Shown here in pieces: positions 13,101 to 24,012 of a stretch of 64,000 nucleotides of DNA (position 1 is the stretch's first letter; the number at the start of each line of letters is the position of its first letter). Under the pieces are notes generated by a model. That model was not told the origin of the DNA. It saw only the letters and a list, made by a program, of their open reading frames with translations, and searched no databases. The position numbers were made by a program, and so were the translations under genes. Source of the DNA: Bryopsis sp. KO-2023. Its lineage: Eukaryota > Chlorophyta > Ulvophyceae > Bryopsidales > Bryopsidaceae. The stretch spans positions 434,001 to 498,000 of the forward strand of contig BSYQ01000010.1 in the NCBI GenBank assembly GCA_030272585.1. The letters run 5' to 3'.

Positions 13101-14087
13101 TCAAGGTTTTTTAGACAACTAGTTAGCCATCCCAGATCAGCCAAACTTGAAAAAGTATGAAAAAACTATCAAAAATGTTTCCAATAAAAAAGCCAATGAA
13201 AAAAGGTTCGAAAATAAAAATCGAAAATGTTTGTTAAAAAATTTTGTTTTTGTTTCGTTTTTTTCCCCTTGCTTTGGAATTTATGAAAAAAGAGGAGATT
13301 ATGATATGATTTTTCACTTGCTTTTTTTTGGCACTGAAAGAAAAAAGACCAAATATGGTGGAAATCTTTTTTTTTTTTTAGTGCAGAGTACTCTGGAGTG
13401 AATTCTTCGTTTTAATTATTTTTATTTTTATTTTTAGGAGAACAGTGGGCGGGTGAATGGGTGGAGGGCAAACCTAAGTGGGTGCAAGGGTTGACCAATG
13501 GAGAAGATATGGATGAACGATGGTCATCAGAAATCTGCGAAAAAGTGAACAAGGCATGGGCTGCATGCAGAAGGGCTCAACAAGTACGTCCCCCCAAATT
13601 AAAAAAAAACCCATCCCATCAAGTTATTTTCAATGGACATTATTTCGCAGATGCCAGGGTCAACCCCCGGTCATCTCATTGCTGTATTTTTTTGCATTTA
13701 AAAAAATTGAAACATTTCTCAGAGGCGAACAGATATTGATGGATTTTGCCCTCGATGGTTTTTACATATGAGAAAGCCTGACAATGTGGGAGTTAGTAAT
13801 ATTTTTTTACAATTATTTGTATTTCCTTAAAATAAATTAAATAATATTCACTGTGAATTCAAATGGTGGAAATATGTATCCAGGCTGACAAAGAGGGTTT
13901 TTCGCGGGCGGATGAACACTGGGCCACTGACGGCCCGATTCAGCGTGCAATTCGTGACATCGTTCAAAGAGCCGATGAGGCGGCTGCCAAGGCTCAGGCC
14001 GCCAGAAAAAGAGCCATCGAAGTTGCTACCAAACTGGATGCCTTGGCAGGGGAGCAACAAGAAAATAAAAGGATTTCGATGACATGA
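7127..14087 (+). CDS. EB1-type CH domain fused to MORN repeats (novel architecture)
   Basis: Fifteen exons join in phase: 7127-7306, 7432-7500, 7985-8071, 8372-8453, 8793-8918, 9225-9279, 9605-9725, 9984-10138, 10504-10789, 11032-11265, 11547-11720, 12118-12438, 12844-13060, 13438-13583 and 13884-14087 (about 818 aa). An in-frame TGA sits two codons before the first ATG. Residues ~36-150 match the calponin-homology fold of EB1/MAPRE plus-end-tracking proteins (NELIEWVN, ASGAVYCQ, YYPGTVAMHKVNF, EFLQWLYK). A Ser/Pro/Arg-rich linker follows (~150-300). It resembles the basic SxIP-type linkers of microtubule proteins, but I saw no exact motif. Two helical segments come next (~300-465), then about eight MORN repeats (~514-735; YEGDF, YEGQW, YHGEY, YEGNW, YVGDY, YLGEY, YEGEW) and an Ala/Arg-rich helical tail. 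No EB-homology (EBH) domain was recognised. One MORN repeat is split by the intron after exon 11, which ties that exon to the MORN block. Exon 9 has a NAGNAG acceptor. The role is inferred to be microtubule binding plus membrane or basal-body scaffolding. Confidence 0.82.
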
Positions 14088-17000
14088 GATAATGAAGGTA
14101 AAAAACAAAAAAAAATTGAAAAAGCATAAAAAAAATTGTTGAGTATTTGGCTGCCGCTGCCGCTGTCGGTTTTTGTTTTTGTTTTTTTCAAGGCAGAATA
14201 TTTCGCTGTCGTTTTTTTTTTTTTAAGGGCAACATTTAGGAAGAAGCCTTTTTTTCTCTCCTTTTCCCCCTACCATCTTTCGTGTTTTTTCCCCTCGCCC
14301 GTTGTTTTTTTTTAATGTGGAATATAATGGGTGTTCAATTTTTGTGTGGCTTCGTTTTCGACTGCAGGGGAAGAACAAAAAAAAAGAGCTGCTTGTGGTG
14401 GCCTTCTTTGATATATAAGGAAACTGGGAATGAGAGTGGATTGGATTTCAACATGTGGAAAAAAGGGGAACGATTTGAGGCAAGATAAAGGGCATCAAGG
14501 TAAACAGGTAAAAAGGAAAAAAAAAAGTGTGTGTGTGGAAAAAAGGGGGGTTCAAAAAAATGAGAAGAGTGCGAAAAAGAGTGAGAAGAATAGATCAAAA
14601 GAGTGTAGAATGGGACAGAGAACAAAAAAAGGGAAAAAAAACATGGGATAAAAGGTAAACATCATCCATATTTTGAATTGGGAAAAAAGAAAGGGGTCCA
14701 TTTTTTCTCCCTTTTTTCTCTATTCAAATGAAATACGTTCGCTTCTCAACATCTTTATTTTTTTTCAAGGATTTGGATTTGAAGAAGAGATGGCTGCGAT
14801 TTCTTTTTTCACATGTATACGTAGATATATACGATCTCTGGGGTGGGTTTTTTGGAGAACCCGTGCAAAGTGTGCATACAGCCCTGAGGAAAAACAGAGA
14901 AAAAAAAATTCCCCATTTTTTTTTCTCCCCCCCAGTGGTCATTCTTGGATGACATGAACAAATACATGTTGAGAAAAAAAGGGTAGAAAAAAAAATTCAC
15001 ATGCATGAGAAAAAAAAGAGAAAAGAAAAATCATTCGCTTCTCATTTCATGGAGAAGAGCAAAGATTAAAAAAAAAAGAAGAAAAAATTCACGGGAGGAA
15101 AAAAATTATGGAAGGGGCCTCATGGTGGTCACATCTTTTTCTTTAAAAAAACAAATCCTCAAGATGTATTTTAGTTTTTTTCTGCTCCTCACCCACCTCT
15201 GGTAGAATAAAAGGGAAAATCAAAAAAGCAATTGGGAGGCTTTACTTGGTCATTTTAAGATTCATTCTTGTGTGAGATTTTGAAGGAAAAAAGACGAAAA
15301 AAAGACGAAATGAATTAAAAAGGGGATAGAGCCTGTGCGTAGATCCCCAGGGGGAAAAAAATGAGTTCTGCTTTTTTTCTTTTTGATTTGTTTTTGTTTT
15401 CTCTTTTTGATTGGGATAAGAGGAGGGGGGGGTGGGGGGGGGGTTTGAAGGAAAAAATATTATCCTTGTGGTGGTGAAAAAAAATGGATGTCTTGAAACT
15501 ACAAAGAAAAAGAGGCCGATGGATTTTATTTTCTTTCAGTTGGGATGTGTTTTTTTCTTCCTTTTTTTTTTTACCTTTGCCAAAAAAAGAAATGAAAAGT
15601 TACGTTTAGGGAATGATTTTCTGCTCTTTCGACATATATTTTACCTACACATATATGCCGAAAGCGGTGCATCTTTTTACGCCGATTGGAAAAATAATAA
15701 AAAAAAGACGAGAAGAGAGGGGGATAGAAAAAAAAGACGAAAAAAATGGATGGGTTTTTCTGGAAGGGTTGTGGGTGTTTTTTTTTGTTGAATTGATGTT
15801 TCGGAAGCTTCAGTGGGAGGGGGGGGGGGAGAAGGAATATAGAGAAACTTGACACCCCTGTAATAGGCATGTATAAAAAGGGAAGACCCATCGTCTGGGG
15901 GGGAGGGGGAAATCCACTGGGTCTTGGGGTAATTCACACACACGAGAAAAAAAGGCACGCACACCATAATAGAGCCCCTCCCTGAACGAAATATCGTTCA
16001 GAGAAGGGGGGGGGGGGGAATGAGACTGATTAAAAACATGGAAGAAAAGCCGTTGGGAGTCTCGTTTTCATGGATGCCTCTCTCAATATTTCGATCAATT
16101 AGCAAGTGAACCGTGGGAAAAAGGTGCAGCACAGGTGTGTGCTTAGCGTAGGATTTGTTTTTCGATCGACACATTTTGGCATGGTTTCATTTTTGGTTTC
16201 GTTCTCTGTTGGAATAGATGGCTCCAGCAATGGTGATGGGTTTCAAACACTGATCAACAGCATGGGAAAATTAGTAGTGAAGAAGGGAAAAGGGGGGGAG
16301 GGGCTGTTCGAAAGGGTGGATGGTATTCTCATAGGAATGAGGCCCCTCCCCCCCCCCTTTCATCCCTTCCCTAAGTTTTTTCCCATTCTTTCGTTTCTGG
16401 GGGAGTTGGTTGAGATTTTGCTCCGTTGGGTTGTTTTTGGCTTTCCGGAAGGGGCTAGCATAATCTCTTTTCTTCTTCCAAAATCTTTCCGGATTTCCAT
16501 CCTGGCTTTTTTTTTTTTACATTTAAATAGTTGCTGATGGTTAAAAACAGGTTGATCTCATTTCTCGTCTTGCTTTTGAATAGTGAAAATGGCTGCAGAG
16601 TTTTATTTTCTTTTTTTTAATTTGAAAAAAAAAAAGCCTCACGAATCTGGATATTCCTTCATCTCTCTGTTTCCACCTCCTGGTCAAAATTTTTTACAGT
16701 AATGACTTTTTTTCGTTATATTTTTTTTTCTCAAAGATATCAATAAGGGTCGAAAAAAAAATACACAGGAAAAAACACTATCATATATATGTCGAGGATT
16801 GGTAATTGGTGCTTCGCTGTTTTTTTTTTTCTTTCATTTTGTCTGCAGAACATTTTCATTCAACCTGAATAACCACCCCGGAAGGAGAAATCCCTCCACC
16901 CTGTTTTTTTTGTTCTCTTTATCTTTTGATCTTTGCTTGTTTCTGTTCATATTTATATCACTCCAAAAAAAAATGATGGATTTTCTTCCACTTCTTTTCC

Positions 17001-18649
17001 TTTTCTTTTCTCTTCCCCCGATTTTTTTTTCAGTTTCTTTTTGGGCCGATCCTTTTCAGGGGGAGGGAAAGGGATTTTTTTTTTCAACTTTTTTTGAAAA
17101 AAGAAACTGATGCACACCATGGCCTATATGAGAGGATGAGAAAGAGAAAACAAATGAGATTATGAGAAGTTGGGGTTTTAAAAGTTAAAAAAACAACTAA
17201 AAAGCAACATATGGGTGGCTCTCTCTTTTTTTCTTTTTTTCTTGGATTAGGGGGAAGACGCGCCTTGTCGTTTTTCTACATGCTTTCTTTTTTTTTGGTG
17301 TGTTTTTTCAAACCCTAATATTGGCCTCGGGTTGCTCTTCTGTAGAAACGGGGGGGGGGGGGGGGTTGGTTCATATTACTGGATGGCATGTGCATTGATT
17401 GCCAAGTTGCTGTTTGGAAAAAACAGATATATACATATGCATATTATTATTGAAAAACAAAAAAAGGGGAGGCCTTATTAAGATAGGGTAGGGGTGGGCA
17501 GGTTGGGGAAAAACAAAAACAAAGGCAAAAAAGAGAAAAAAAGAAAAAAAAGAAAAGATATATTTATGAATGGTAGCACAGAGAAGCTAGTTTTTTTTTT
17601 CCTTTCATAAAACCATAAAATATGGAGAGGGTGATCAGAATGGGAATTTCCCCTCGAAAAAAAAAAATGAAAATAGGTCTTTTCCTTTTTCTTTTCTTTT
17701 CATTTCTTTTCTCCGGGCTTTTTTGACATGAGTGTCGGCAAGTAGGATTTGCTTTGGTTTTTTTTTTTGGTTCAAACTGGGGATTGGGAGGGAGTAATAG
17801 ATGAAATGGAAGGGATTGTTGGAAAGGATTATTTTTATTCTCATGTTTTTTAGGACTCTAGCCGACATTGAATTCTGGGGAGGGGGGGGGGAACGCAAGT
17901 ATGCAAACAGCATGGTTGGGGGGAGGGTGGGATGAGGGGAAGACAGTCAGTGGGATTGATTTTTTCACTGAATATGCAGGTCTCAGTTGCAAATTAAATA
18001 AAATCGGAAAACGTGTGCCCTCTCTCGACACGAAAAAGAAACAAAAAAATCAGAAAAAGAAAAAAAGAAAAAAAAGAAAAAAAGAACAAAAAACATATCA
18101 AGGTAGACTATAGAAATCGAAGGGGTTTTTTTCCTTTGAAAGCCAAAAAAAAGTGGGAGGTGGGGTTATAGCAACGACAGGATGAGACCTTGCGGGTAGC
18201 TGATTGTAGAGAATTCATTTGTTTGGGGCGGGTTTTGATTTGTGTTGGTTTTATTCTTCTCTTGGCCTTTTTTTTTGCTGTTGTGGATTTTTTTTCCGGG
18301 AATCGTTGGTTGTGTGTTTGTGGCATGGATGTGAGGTGAAAAAAAACGAAAGATCTTTAAAAGGAACAGCAAAAAAGGGAGAGAGAGAGTTTGGGGGGGG
18401 GGATGTCCAAGACTCGCTTGCTTTATTTGTTTTTTTTCAACGGTGAAAAGGCTGGTCTTCCACTCACAGAGGTTTTTGGATTTCCCCCACCATATTTGAC
18501 GAAATAAACCTTGTAAAAGTTTTTCTTTTTCTTTTCAAAAATAGACTTGTTAGGCAAGTGGAGACACAATGGAAGTTTTTAGGATCTTCTATCACCCAAG
18601 GGAAGCCTTGAGGGGCAACCCTGAACACAGGGAAGCACTCTCAGGAACA

Positions 18650-18805
18650 CCCAAAGGTGACTACACACCCCCAATCCTATCCTTCCTTTCACTTTCCATG
18701 CCCCAAATACTTTCTCGAATAAACCGCCCAAAGGGGAATACACAACCCCAATGCCACCTTCCGCTTTCAATGCCCCAAATGCTTTCTCAATTAAACCGCA
18801 ACCTG
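18650..18805 (+). repeat. Two-copy 78 bp tandem repeat
   Basis: Two diverged copies are adjacent, starting at 18,650 and 18,728. Both open with CCCAAAGG and contain ATGCCCCAAAT, CTTTCTC and AATAAACCG or ATTAAACCG. They differ at many positions, so the duplication is not recent. No function is apparent. Confidence 0.7.
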
Positions 18806-19159
18806 TAACCAAAATTGATTTAATTGATACGGAGGGAACTTTTGCATTTGAGCAGCAGATTAAGTTTCTCCTTCAATCTGTGTTTTTGTCCTGTTGCCCA
18901 TAATCCTTTCTTTTCTAGCTACAGGCTGCTTCATGCCAGATTGAATCATTATGGGTGGTAGGAAATTTTGTCTTTTTCTGTAAACCATTCAGATGTTTTT
19001 TTCTGTTCATTTTCTCTTTGATTGCGGGAAACCTAAACAAGTCTTTGGATACTATTGGAGCAGCAAAATTCCTATTTTCATTAAGACATGCAGCGCTGGC
19101 CATTGGTAATTTCATGCAATTTTATTCCTGCTTCAAATTTCATTCTTGGGATGAATGGC

Positions 19160-19164
19160 CCCCC
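19160..19164. repeat. Left target-site duplication (CCCCC) of outer element
   Basis: Five C bases directly precede the left LTR and recur directly after the right LTR (32,095-32,099). The run is homopolymeric, so the exact register could shift by one base. The 5 bp length is usual for Ty3/gypsy integrases. Confidence 0.75.
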
Positions 19165-19426
19165 TGTAAAGGATTGGGAAGGTGGAGTCAGATGAGGGAC
19201 GCAGGAGATAGGGAAAATGGTTAGGAAAGTGTGGGAATCTGTATTGTAAAGTGGCAGTACTGATGAAGAAGTACTGTGAGTAACAAGGCGGTACAGAACG
19301 GGAACAGATATTTATTGGTGGATGGAAATGGTTGCGATATCCTTGTAAGTCCCTTCTGGGCCAAGACTGTGTGTTCTCTGTGTGTTGTACCCATTCACGT
19401 TCCGGTCAGAAAGTCTCGTTATTATA
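19165..19426 (+). repeat. Left LTR of outer element
   Basis: This 262 bp repeat is almost identical to 31,833-32,094; the only differences I see are three substitutions at 19,202-19,206. It begins TGTAAAGG and ends TTATTATA. The primer-binding site begins at the next base. Confidence 0.93.
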
Positions 19427-19442
19427 TGGTTTCGGAGCCATG
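19427..19442 (+). other. Primer-binding site overlapping the gag start codon
   Basis: TGGTTTCGGAGCCATG directly follows the LTR. It matches the plant initiator-tRNA-Met primer site (TGGTATCAGAGCCATG) at 14 of 16 bases. The last three bases are the ATG that opens gag, so there is effectively no leader between the LTR and the coding frame. The first 12 bases recur in the inner element's primer site. Confidence 0.8.
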
Positions 19443-21446
19443 AATGAGCCTGGAGAACCTGGAGAGATTTTGGCGGAGGGCTCACAACTGGGGCAGGCAA
19501 CCGCCATGGAGTCAGAAATTGTGAGGGCTGTTCAAGCAAGCATACGGGAAGAGTTTTCGCAGCTGGAACTGCGTATGTCGGCGCTGGAGGCTTCGCAAGG
19601 CCGAAGGCCAACCCCAGAACGGGTAACCATTCCACCAGAAAGTGAATACGAAGAGGTCTTTACGGTACCCAGTCCAGGTGGCCGTGAAGCAAGAAGAAAT
19701 GGAACATCAATTGAAAGTGGGGTCCGTCACCATACAGTGGCCAAAGTAAAGTTTGGTACGCCCGAATATTTCACTGGGGAAAAACCTGACGAAAGCTTCC
19801 AGGATTGGTGGTTCGGAATACACGAATATCTTGAGTTGATAGGTGAAAGCTCTGAGACTGCGCGGGTGCGCTTTGTCGGGACTATGTTGCGTGGTTTCGC
19901 AAAAAGCTGGTACAGGGTCCTTTTGGAACGAACTGACATACGAACTCTCTCTTTTGAGCTGCTACGAGAAAAGATGAAGAGTCAATTTGCAAGAAAGGAC
20001 GACAACACAAGGGTTCGAAGACTGATACGCAGCTGCTCTCAAGGCACGAAGGGTGTCCAAGAGTACAATGCTCTGTTTCGCAAATTGGCCGTCAGAATAC
20101 CAGAAGCTAGCGAGGAAGAATTGGTTGGGCACTACTTGGCGGGACTTCACCCTCATATTCGCGTTCAAGTCGAAACGCGTAAGCCCACCACGCTAGAAGA
20201 CGCCACTTCGCTAGCCAGCGACTGGGAAGCTTTGGGCCTCGCAGGAAACAAGGAAGCAAAAGTAAACTCGGCAGAGAGTAATATGGAGTGTGAAGACAAA
20301 ATGGGAGTATTTCCAATCAACGGCAAGGGATTGGTAACGTTTCCACTTCAGCTTTCGCGTATGAACGAACTTTTGACAACTGTCCAAAAGGCCATGCGCA
20401 ACCCCTGGCTAGCCGAAAGACTTACTGACATCGTCACCACTGCGCAGTCGGAGGGGGGGAGTTCTTCACAGAAACCACTGACAGGAAAGCCTATGTCTGG
20501 GAAAGGGGCCACTGCAGGAAAGCCAGTCAAACATGTGGATACCGAAGGGGAAAACACTGTCAGCACGGTGTGGATGAATTCGGACTCGGATGGAGACGAA
20601 GTGTATGTGGGAGTGGGAAATACTTCTGACAGCAGCCAACAGAACAGGAGACTTATGCATGTCAATGGGGTTATCAGAGGACAGCAAGTCAAATTCTTGA
20701 TTGACACAGGAGCTGCAGTCAGTATTCTTCATGAGAAGACATTACGAAAGTTTGGGCTTCCTCTTCAACCAGGAAAGATGTCCATTCAGGGCATCACGCA
20801 GGACAGTGTACAATCACTCGGAACAACCACAGCGATGGTCGAAGTCGGGCAGAACCGGTCCGAGCTGAAATTCACTATTTTGGAAGGGCATGGACGAAGC
20901 ATTCTGGGAAAAGAAGCCATCGGGGTTTTAGGCTTTATCATAGACCCGGGGACTGACCGATTAGTAGACAAAAAAACAGAGGCAGAAATAATCTGTTTTT
21001 CAGCTACTACTAAGGAAACACCAGCAGGGCAAAAAAAGGAGACTCAAGCAGACTCAGGAGAATGTGTACTGACTCTAGGAAATGACACCTTATTGGGGCC
21101 TGGAAGAACTACACAAGTCGTTTCCTCTGCTCGATGCTTTCTTCACGGGAATGTGGTTCTGGCTGTTAAGCCGCGAAACGTACACGCAGATAAACATGGG
21201 TTACGAGTGCATTCGCAACTGGTTGCTGGGCCCACGAAAGGAGAGCATATCGTCATTGGTGTGGACAATGAGCGAAGTTGTCCAGTCTTGCTTAAGAAGG
21301 GAGCCAAGCTGGCCACGACGATTTTTTTGGAGAAAGCCAAAGTGCAGTCCTCTGTCTGTACTCAAGAAGATCCAAAAAAAGGGATCCTGGGTGCGAGTCG
21401 TCCGTGCATTCAGGAAATGATGGTAGGACGAGCGAGGAGGGCATAA
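19440..21446 (+). CDS. Outer element Gag-protease polyprotein
   Basis: The frame encodes 668 aa from the ATG at the primer-binding site. The first ~290 residues are an acidic, helical Gag capsid-type region (FTGEKPDESFQDWW, FAKSWYRVLL). An aspartic protease follows near residue 420, with the LIDTGAAVSIL active-site motif. I could not find a CCHC zinc knuckle between capsid and protease, which is unusual but known in some gypsy lineages. The frame overlaps the Pol frame by several dozen bases. Its downstream partner lies in the -1 frame, and an A7 run at 21,374-21,380 is in register for slippage. Nothing in the frame is broken. Confidence 0.88.
   Translation: MNEPGEPGEILAEGSQLGQATAMESEIVRAVQASIREEFSQLELRMSALEASQGRRPTPERVTIPPESEYEEVFTVPSPGGREARRNGTSIESGVRHHTVAKVKFGTPEYFTGEKPDESFQDWWFGIHEYLELIGESSETARVRFVGTMLRGFAKSWYRVLLERTDIRTLSFELLREKMKSQFARKDDNTRVRRLIRSCSQGTKGVQEYNALFRKLAVRIPEASEEELVGHYLAGLHPHIRVQVETRKPTTLEDATSLASDWEALGLAGNKEAKVNSAESNMECEDKMGVFPINGKGLVTFPLQLSRMNELLTTVQKAMRNPWLAERLTDIVTTAQSEGGSSSQKPLTGKPMSGKGATAGKPVKHVDTEGENTVSTVWMNSDSDGDEVYVGVGNTSDSSQQNRRLMHVNGVIRGQQVKFLIDTGAAVSILHEKTLRKFGLPLQPGKMSIQGITQDSVQSLGTTTAMVEVGQNRSELKFTILEGHGRSILGKEAIGVLGFIIDPGTDRLVDKKTEAEIICFSATTKETPAGQKKETQADSGECVLTLGNDTLLGPGRTTQVVSSARCFLHGNVVLAVKPRNVHADKHGLRVHSQLVAGPTKGEHIVIGVDNERSCPVLLKKGAKLATTIFLEKAKVQSSVCTQEDPKKGILGASRPCIQEMMVGRARRA
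21374..21380 (+). promoter_or_regulatory. Candidate -1 ribosomal frameshift site (A7), outer element
   Basis: Seven A bases are in the A_AAA_AAA register of the Gag frame, 64 bases before its stop codon. The -1 frame is open across this point and continues into Pol. A downstream structure was not modelled. Confidence 0.5.
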
Positions 21447-23633
21447 AAATACAGCTCACCCAGGAGGTGGAGTACTATCCCGAACAGTACAGGGATGTTG
21501 TAGTTTTTTACCTGAACCGAAGTATTGTGTTGGGACCTGGGGAGATTGCAGTGCTGAGTTTACCTTACGAACTTAGGGGAGTTCGGGGACCGATTATCGA
21601 CTGTCTCAGTGCCAAAGGGGTTAGGTTGGTAATGAAACAGCGGGCAGGGGGCACTTTGTTTGGATATCTCGTTAACGACAGTAGTGAGATCCAGCACGTT
21701 ACACCAAAGACCAGAGCTTGGTTTATTCCAGGACGTTTGAATGAGCTGATTGATATTGACGGAAAATGTGCGATGTCCAGAGTCCGAAGTAATACTTCTG
21801 ACCGACTGTACGTACAAAAAACAGACAGCGAGTGGAGGCGACAAAAACAGAGTTCTACTGAACAAGGAAAAGAAGGGAGTTGGATTCAGCGCAAGAAAGA
21901 GCGGCAAGACTTAGAACGTGGGGCGACTAAAGTTTGGGATGTTCGTCGATCTAAGTGGGGGCGATATGGGAAGTGGGATGTCCAGGGAGAGTCGCAGGAT
22001 GTAAGCGCAGAGGTTATGAACCATGAGTTGATTGAGCCAGAAAGTCAGGACGAGTGTCTGTCTCAACTTATGCAAAGGTTTCCTCGAGTCTTTGATTTGT
22101 CACCAGAATCGAGTGGATTGTCACGTGATATGGCCGCTCTCACTATCACGATGTCTGACCTAGAACAGATCGGAACTGCGAGCTTTAGCGCTTTCAGTGA
22201 TTGGCAGCCGTTATCCATGGGACAAGAAGGCGCGGCCGAAGCAGAGATAGCCTCCCTCGAACGGAGGGGGATCGTCAAGGAGTTACGCTGGGATGAGCGC
22301 GGGCTGTTTTCACAGCCGTTGGTTTTCCAAAAACCAGGGGGTACCGCAGTACGGATTACGTTGGACTGCCGACGGATTAATAAACTGTTCCGAACTTGGA
22401 AAACTCCTCTCACACCCGTTAAAACCATTCTGTCACGGCTGAACCCCGAATATAGGGTCTTTTCAGTAATTGACCTTAAAGATGGTTTCTTTAATTTGGG
22501 AATTGATGATGAGCTCAGCCAATATTTTTGTTTCAGCATGGGGAAGAGGCGGTACAGATTTCAGCGGCTGGTACAAGGTTTTAACGGGAGCGCGCTGATC
22601 TTTCATTCTATCATCGAGCGTGTACTGGAAGAAGCTCGAAAGATCTTTCCTGATTTAGATGCCGAGGTTTACATTGATGACCTCATCATCGGAGCCCGCA
22701 ATGAGTGGGAACACGACCGAAAGCTACAATCACTTTTCCAGATCTTGGACCGATTCGGATTTAAAGTGAAAAAGGAGAAAGCTCAGCTTAAGAAAAGTCG
22801 CGTCACATTCCTCGGATATGAGGTATCACAAGGAACAGTAAGCTTGGAACCGTACTGCCAGAAGCTGCGCGAAGGATTACCAGAAATACAAGGGCGTAAG
22901 ACACTACAACAGGCTCTCGGAATGCTGAACGTAGTGAAGGGACACGTACCTGGGTTTGCGAGGAAAGTACAAGCTATGTACGAGGAACTATCGGCTGTCG
23001 GGCGTGAAGCGGATTGGGATCTCGTCAACAAACGTTTTCAATCAGTGGTGGTGGACGTACTCAGTGCTGTGTATGACATGCGGATGCAGCAGCCAGGGGA
23101 GGATTTCCAGTTATACACGGATTGGTCGTCAGCCGCCGGGGGATATGCATTAACACAAGGTGATCAACTTGTGTTTTTGGGGTCACACTTAAACTCTCCA
23201 AGCAAACGAGCCGTATCCAGCTTCCTGGGCGAAGCGCAAACGATTGTTCGCGCGCTAAAGAAAGTCGCGTGGATTACGGGAGGAGCGAATGTGCAAGTTT
23301 TTACCGATTCCGAAGGGTCGGCTAAAAAGTTTAATTCAGGGAGTTTAACTGACGATTCTGATCTAAGGATGCTGCGGCTGCTCAGCTACATCACAGGAAA
23401 TTACACGGTCGGTGGCAATCTTCGTTTTACGCACTTGCCAGGTAAAGTCAATGTGCTCGCCGACTTACTTTCACGTTGGGCGAGTCATGAGACAGGAGCA
23501 AAGCTGACTCTATACCACGTTGACGAGGAAAGGAAGCAGCGGATAAACCAACTCCTTAAGGAGGCGCACAGGGGCCATTTCGGTGTCGCAAAAATGTTGA
23601 AGGTTTTACGAATGCGAGGAGAAAAAATATCCC
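21404..23633 (+). CDS. Outer element Pol, 5' part: reverse transcriptase, RNase H, start of integrase
   Basis: This is the Pol frame of the outer element up to the nested insertion. After a linker of ~270 residues, the reverse transcriptase carries its fingers motif (LDCRRINK), the DLKDGFF block and the catalytic YIDD box (YIDDLIIGA). RNase H follows (LYTDWSSAAGGY, FTDSEGSAKKF), then the first half of the integrase HHCC zinc site (EAHRGHFGV). The frame is the -1 frame relative to Gag, so translation probably needs a frameshift. It has no ATG of its own at the overlap and is open upstream to the A7 run. The coding sequence stops being element-derived at 23,633-23,638, where the inner element's target duplication begins. 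The remainder resumes at 30,924 on the far side of the insert. Confidence 0.88.
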
Positions 23634-23638
23634 GATCT
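23634..23638. repeat. Left target-site duplication (GATCT) of inner element
   Basis: GATCT precedes the left LTR of the inner element and recurs at 30,919-30,923, immediately after its right LTR. Both copies lie in the outer integrase gene, which proves that the inner element arrived second. Confidence 0.95.
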
Positions 23639-24012
23639 TGTAAAGAGCCGTGGGGTATAAGACAAAAGGAACTTTTACAAACACGAACAACACGGTCTAA
23701 GGCGAGAAGCCTTAAGACTCGTCAACCGTTGACCCGGGTTCGAATCCCGTCAACGGTCCCAACCGTAACTGTCTCCAATTCCAACTCACGTGACCCCGGA
23801 CTACACCGTCCGGATACAGTCACACATGTCACCCGTTCCATCACCCTATCACATCACATTACTTCCTGTTACGTCACGGGTCAGACGGCTACATAACCGA
23901 CTTGACCTCTGTAACCACCGTCGCCCACTGGTTCGCTAGTGCGACCGTTACTATCCTTGTCACTGAGAGGTCTAGGGATCGAATCCCACCTCTCCCTTTG
24001 TAAACTGTCACA
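23639..24012 (-). repeat. Inner element LTR (3' LTR in element orientation)
   Basis: This 374 bp repeat is identical to 30,545-30,918 except for two substitutions. It contains two short hairpins with tRNA T-arm-like loops on the plus strand, one centred near 23,745 (GGTTCGAATCC) and one near 23,980 (GGATCGAATCC). A purine-rich tract (AGGAGGAGTCT on the minus strand) borders it at 24,013-24,025. Confidence 0.95.

Larger units (their letters stand above)
14088..19164. other. Gene-poor low-complexity region
   Basis: About 5 kb carry no recognisable gene. The sequence is dominated by purine-rich and T-rich tracts, G-runs (near 15,425, 15,820, 16,010 and 17,350) and A-runs. Open frames here are short, Lys/Phe-rich and unlike any family. 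The 3' untranslated region of the upstream gene must end somewhere in the first part, but no clear polyadenylation site can be chosen. A 78 bp tandem duplication lies at 18,650-18,805. The last ~200 bp before 19,165 are more balanced in composition and are interrupted by the retroelement. Confidence 0.6.

Noticed and set aside
14088..18600. CRISPR-like or regularly spaced repeats in the low-complexity region
   Set aside because: The repeats are homopolymer and purine tracts with no constant unit or spacing, and the genome is eukaryotic.
19332..19439. Upstream start of the outer Gag inside the LTR
   Set aside because: The frame is open through the LTR end, but the ATG at the primer-binding site is the first one in the internal region and fits the Gag start.
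23640..24012. Functional tRNA-Leu gene on the plus strand
   Set aside because: Only T-arm and partial A-box resemblance is present. The acceptor stem and a proper anticodon arm do not form, and the sequence is part of both LTRs.
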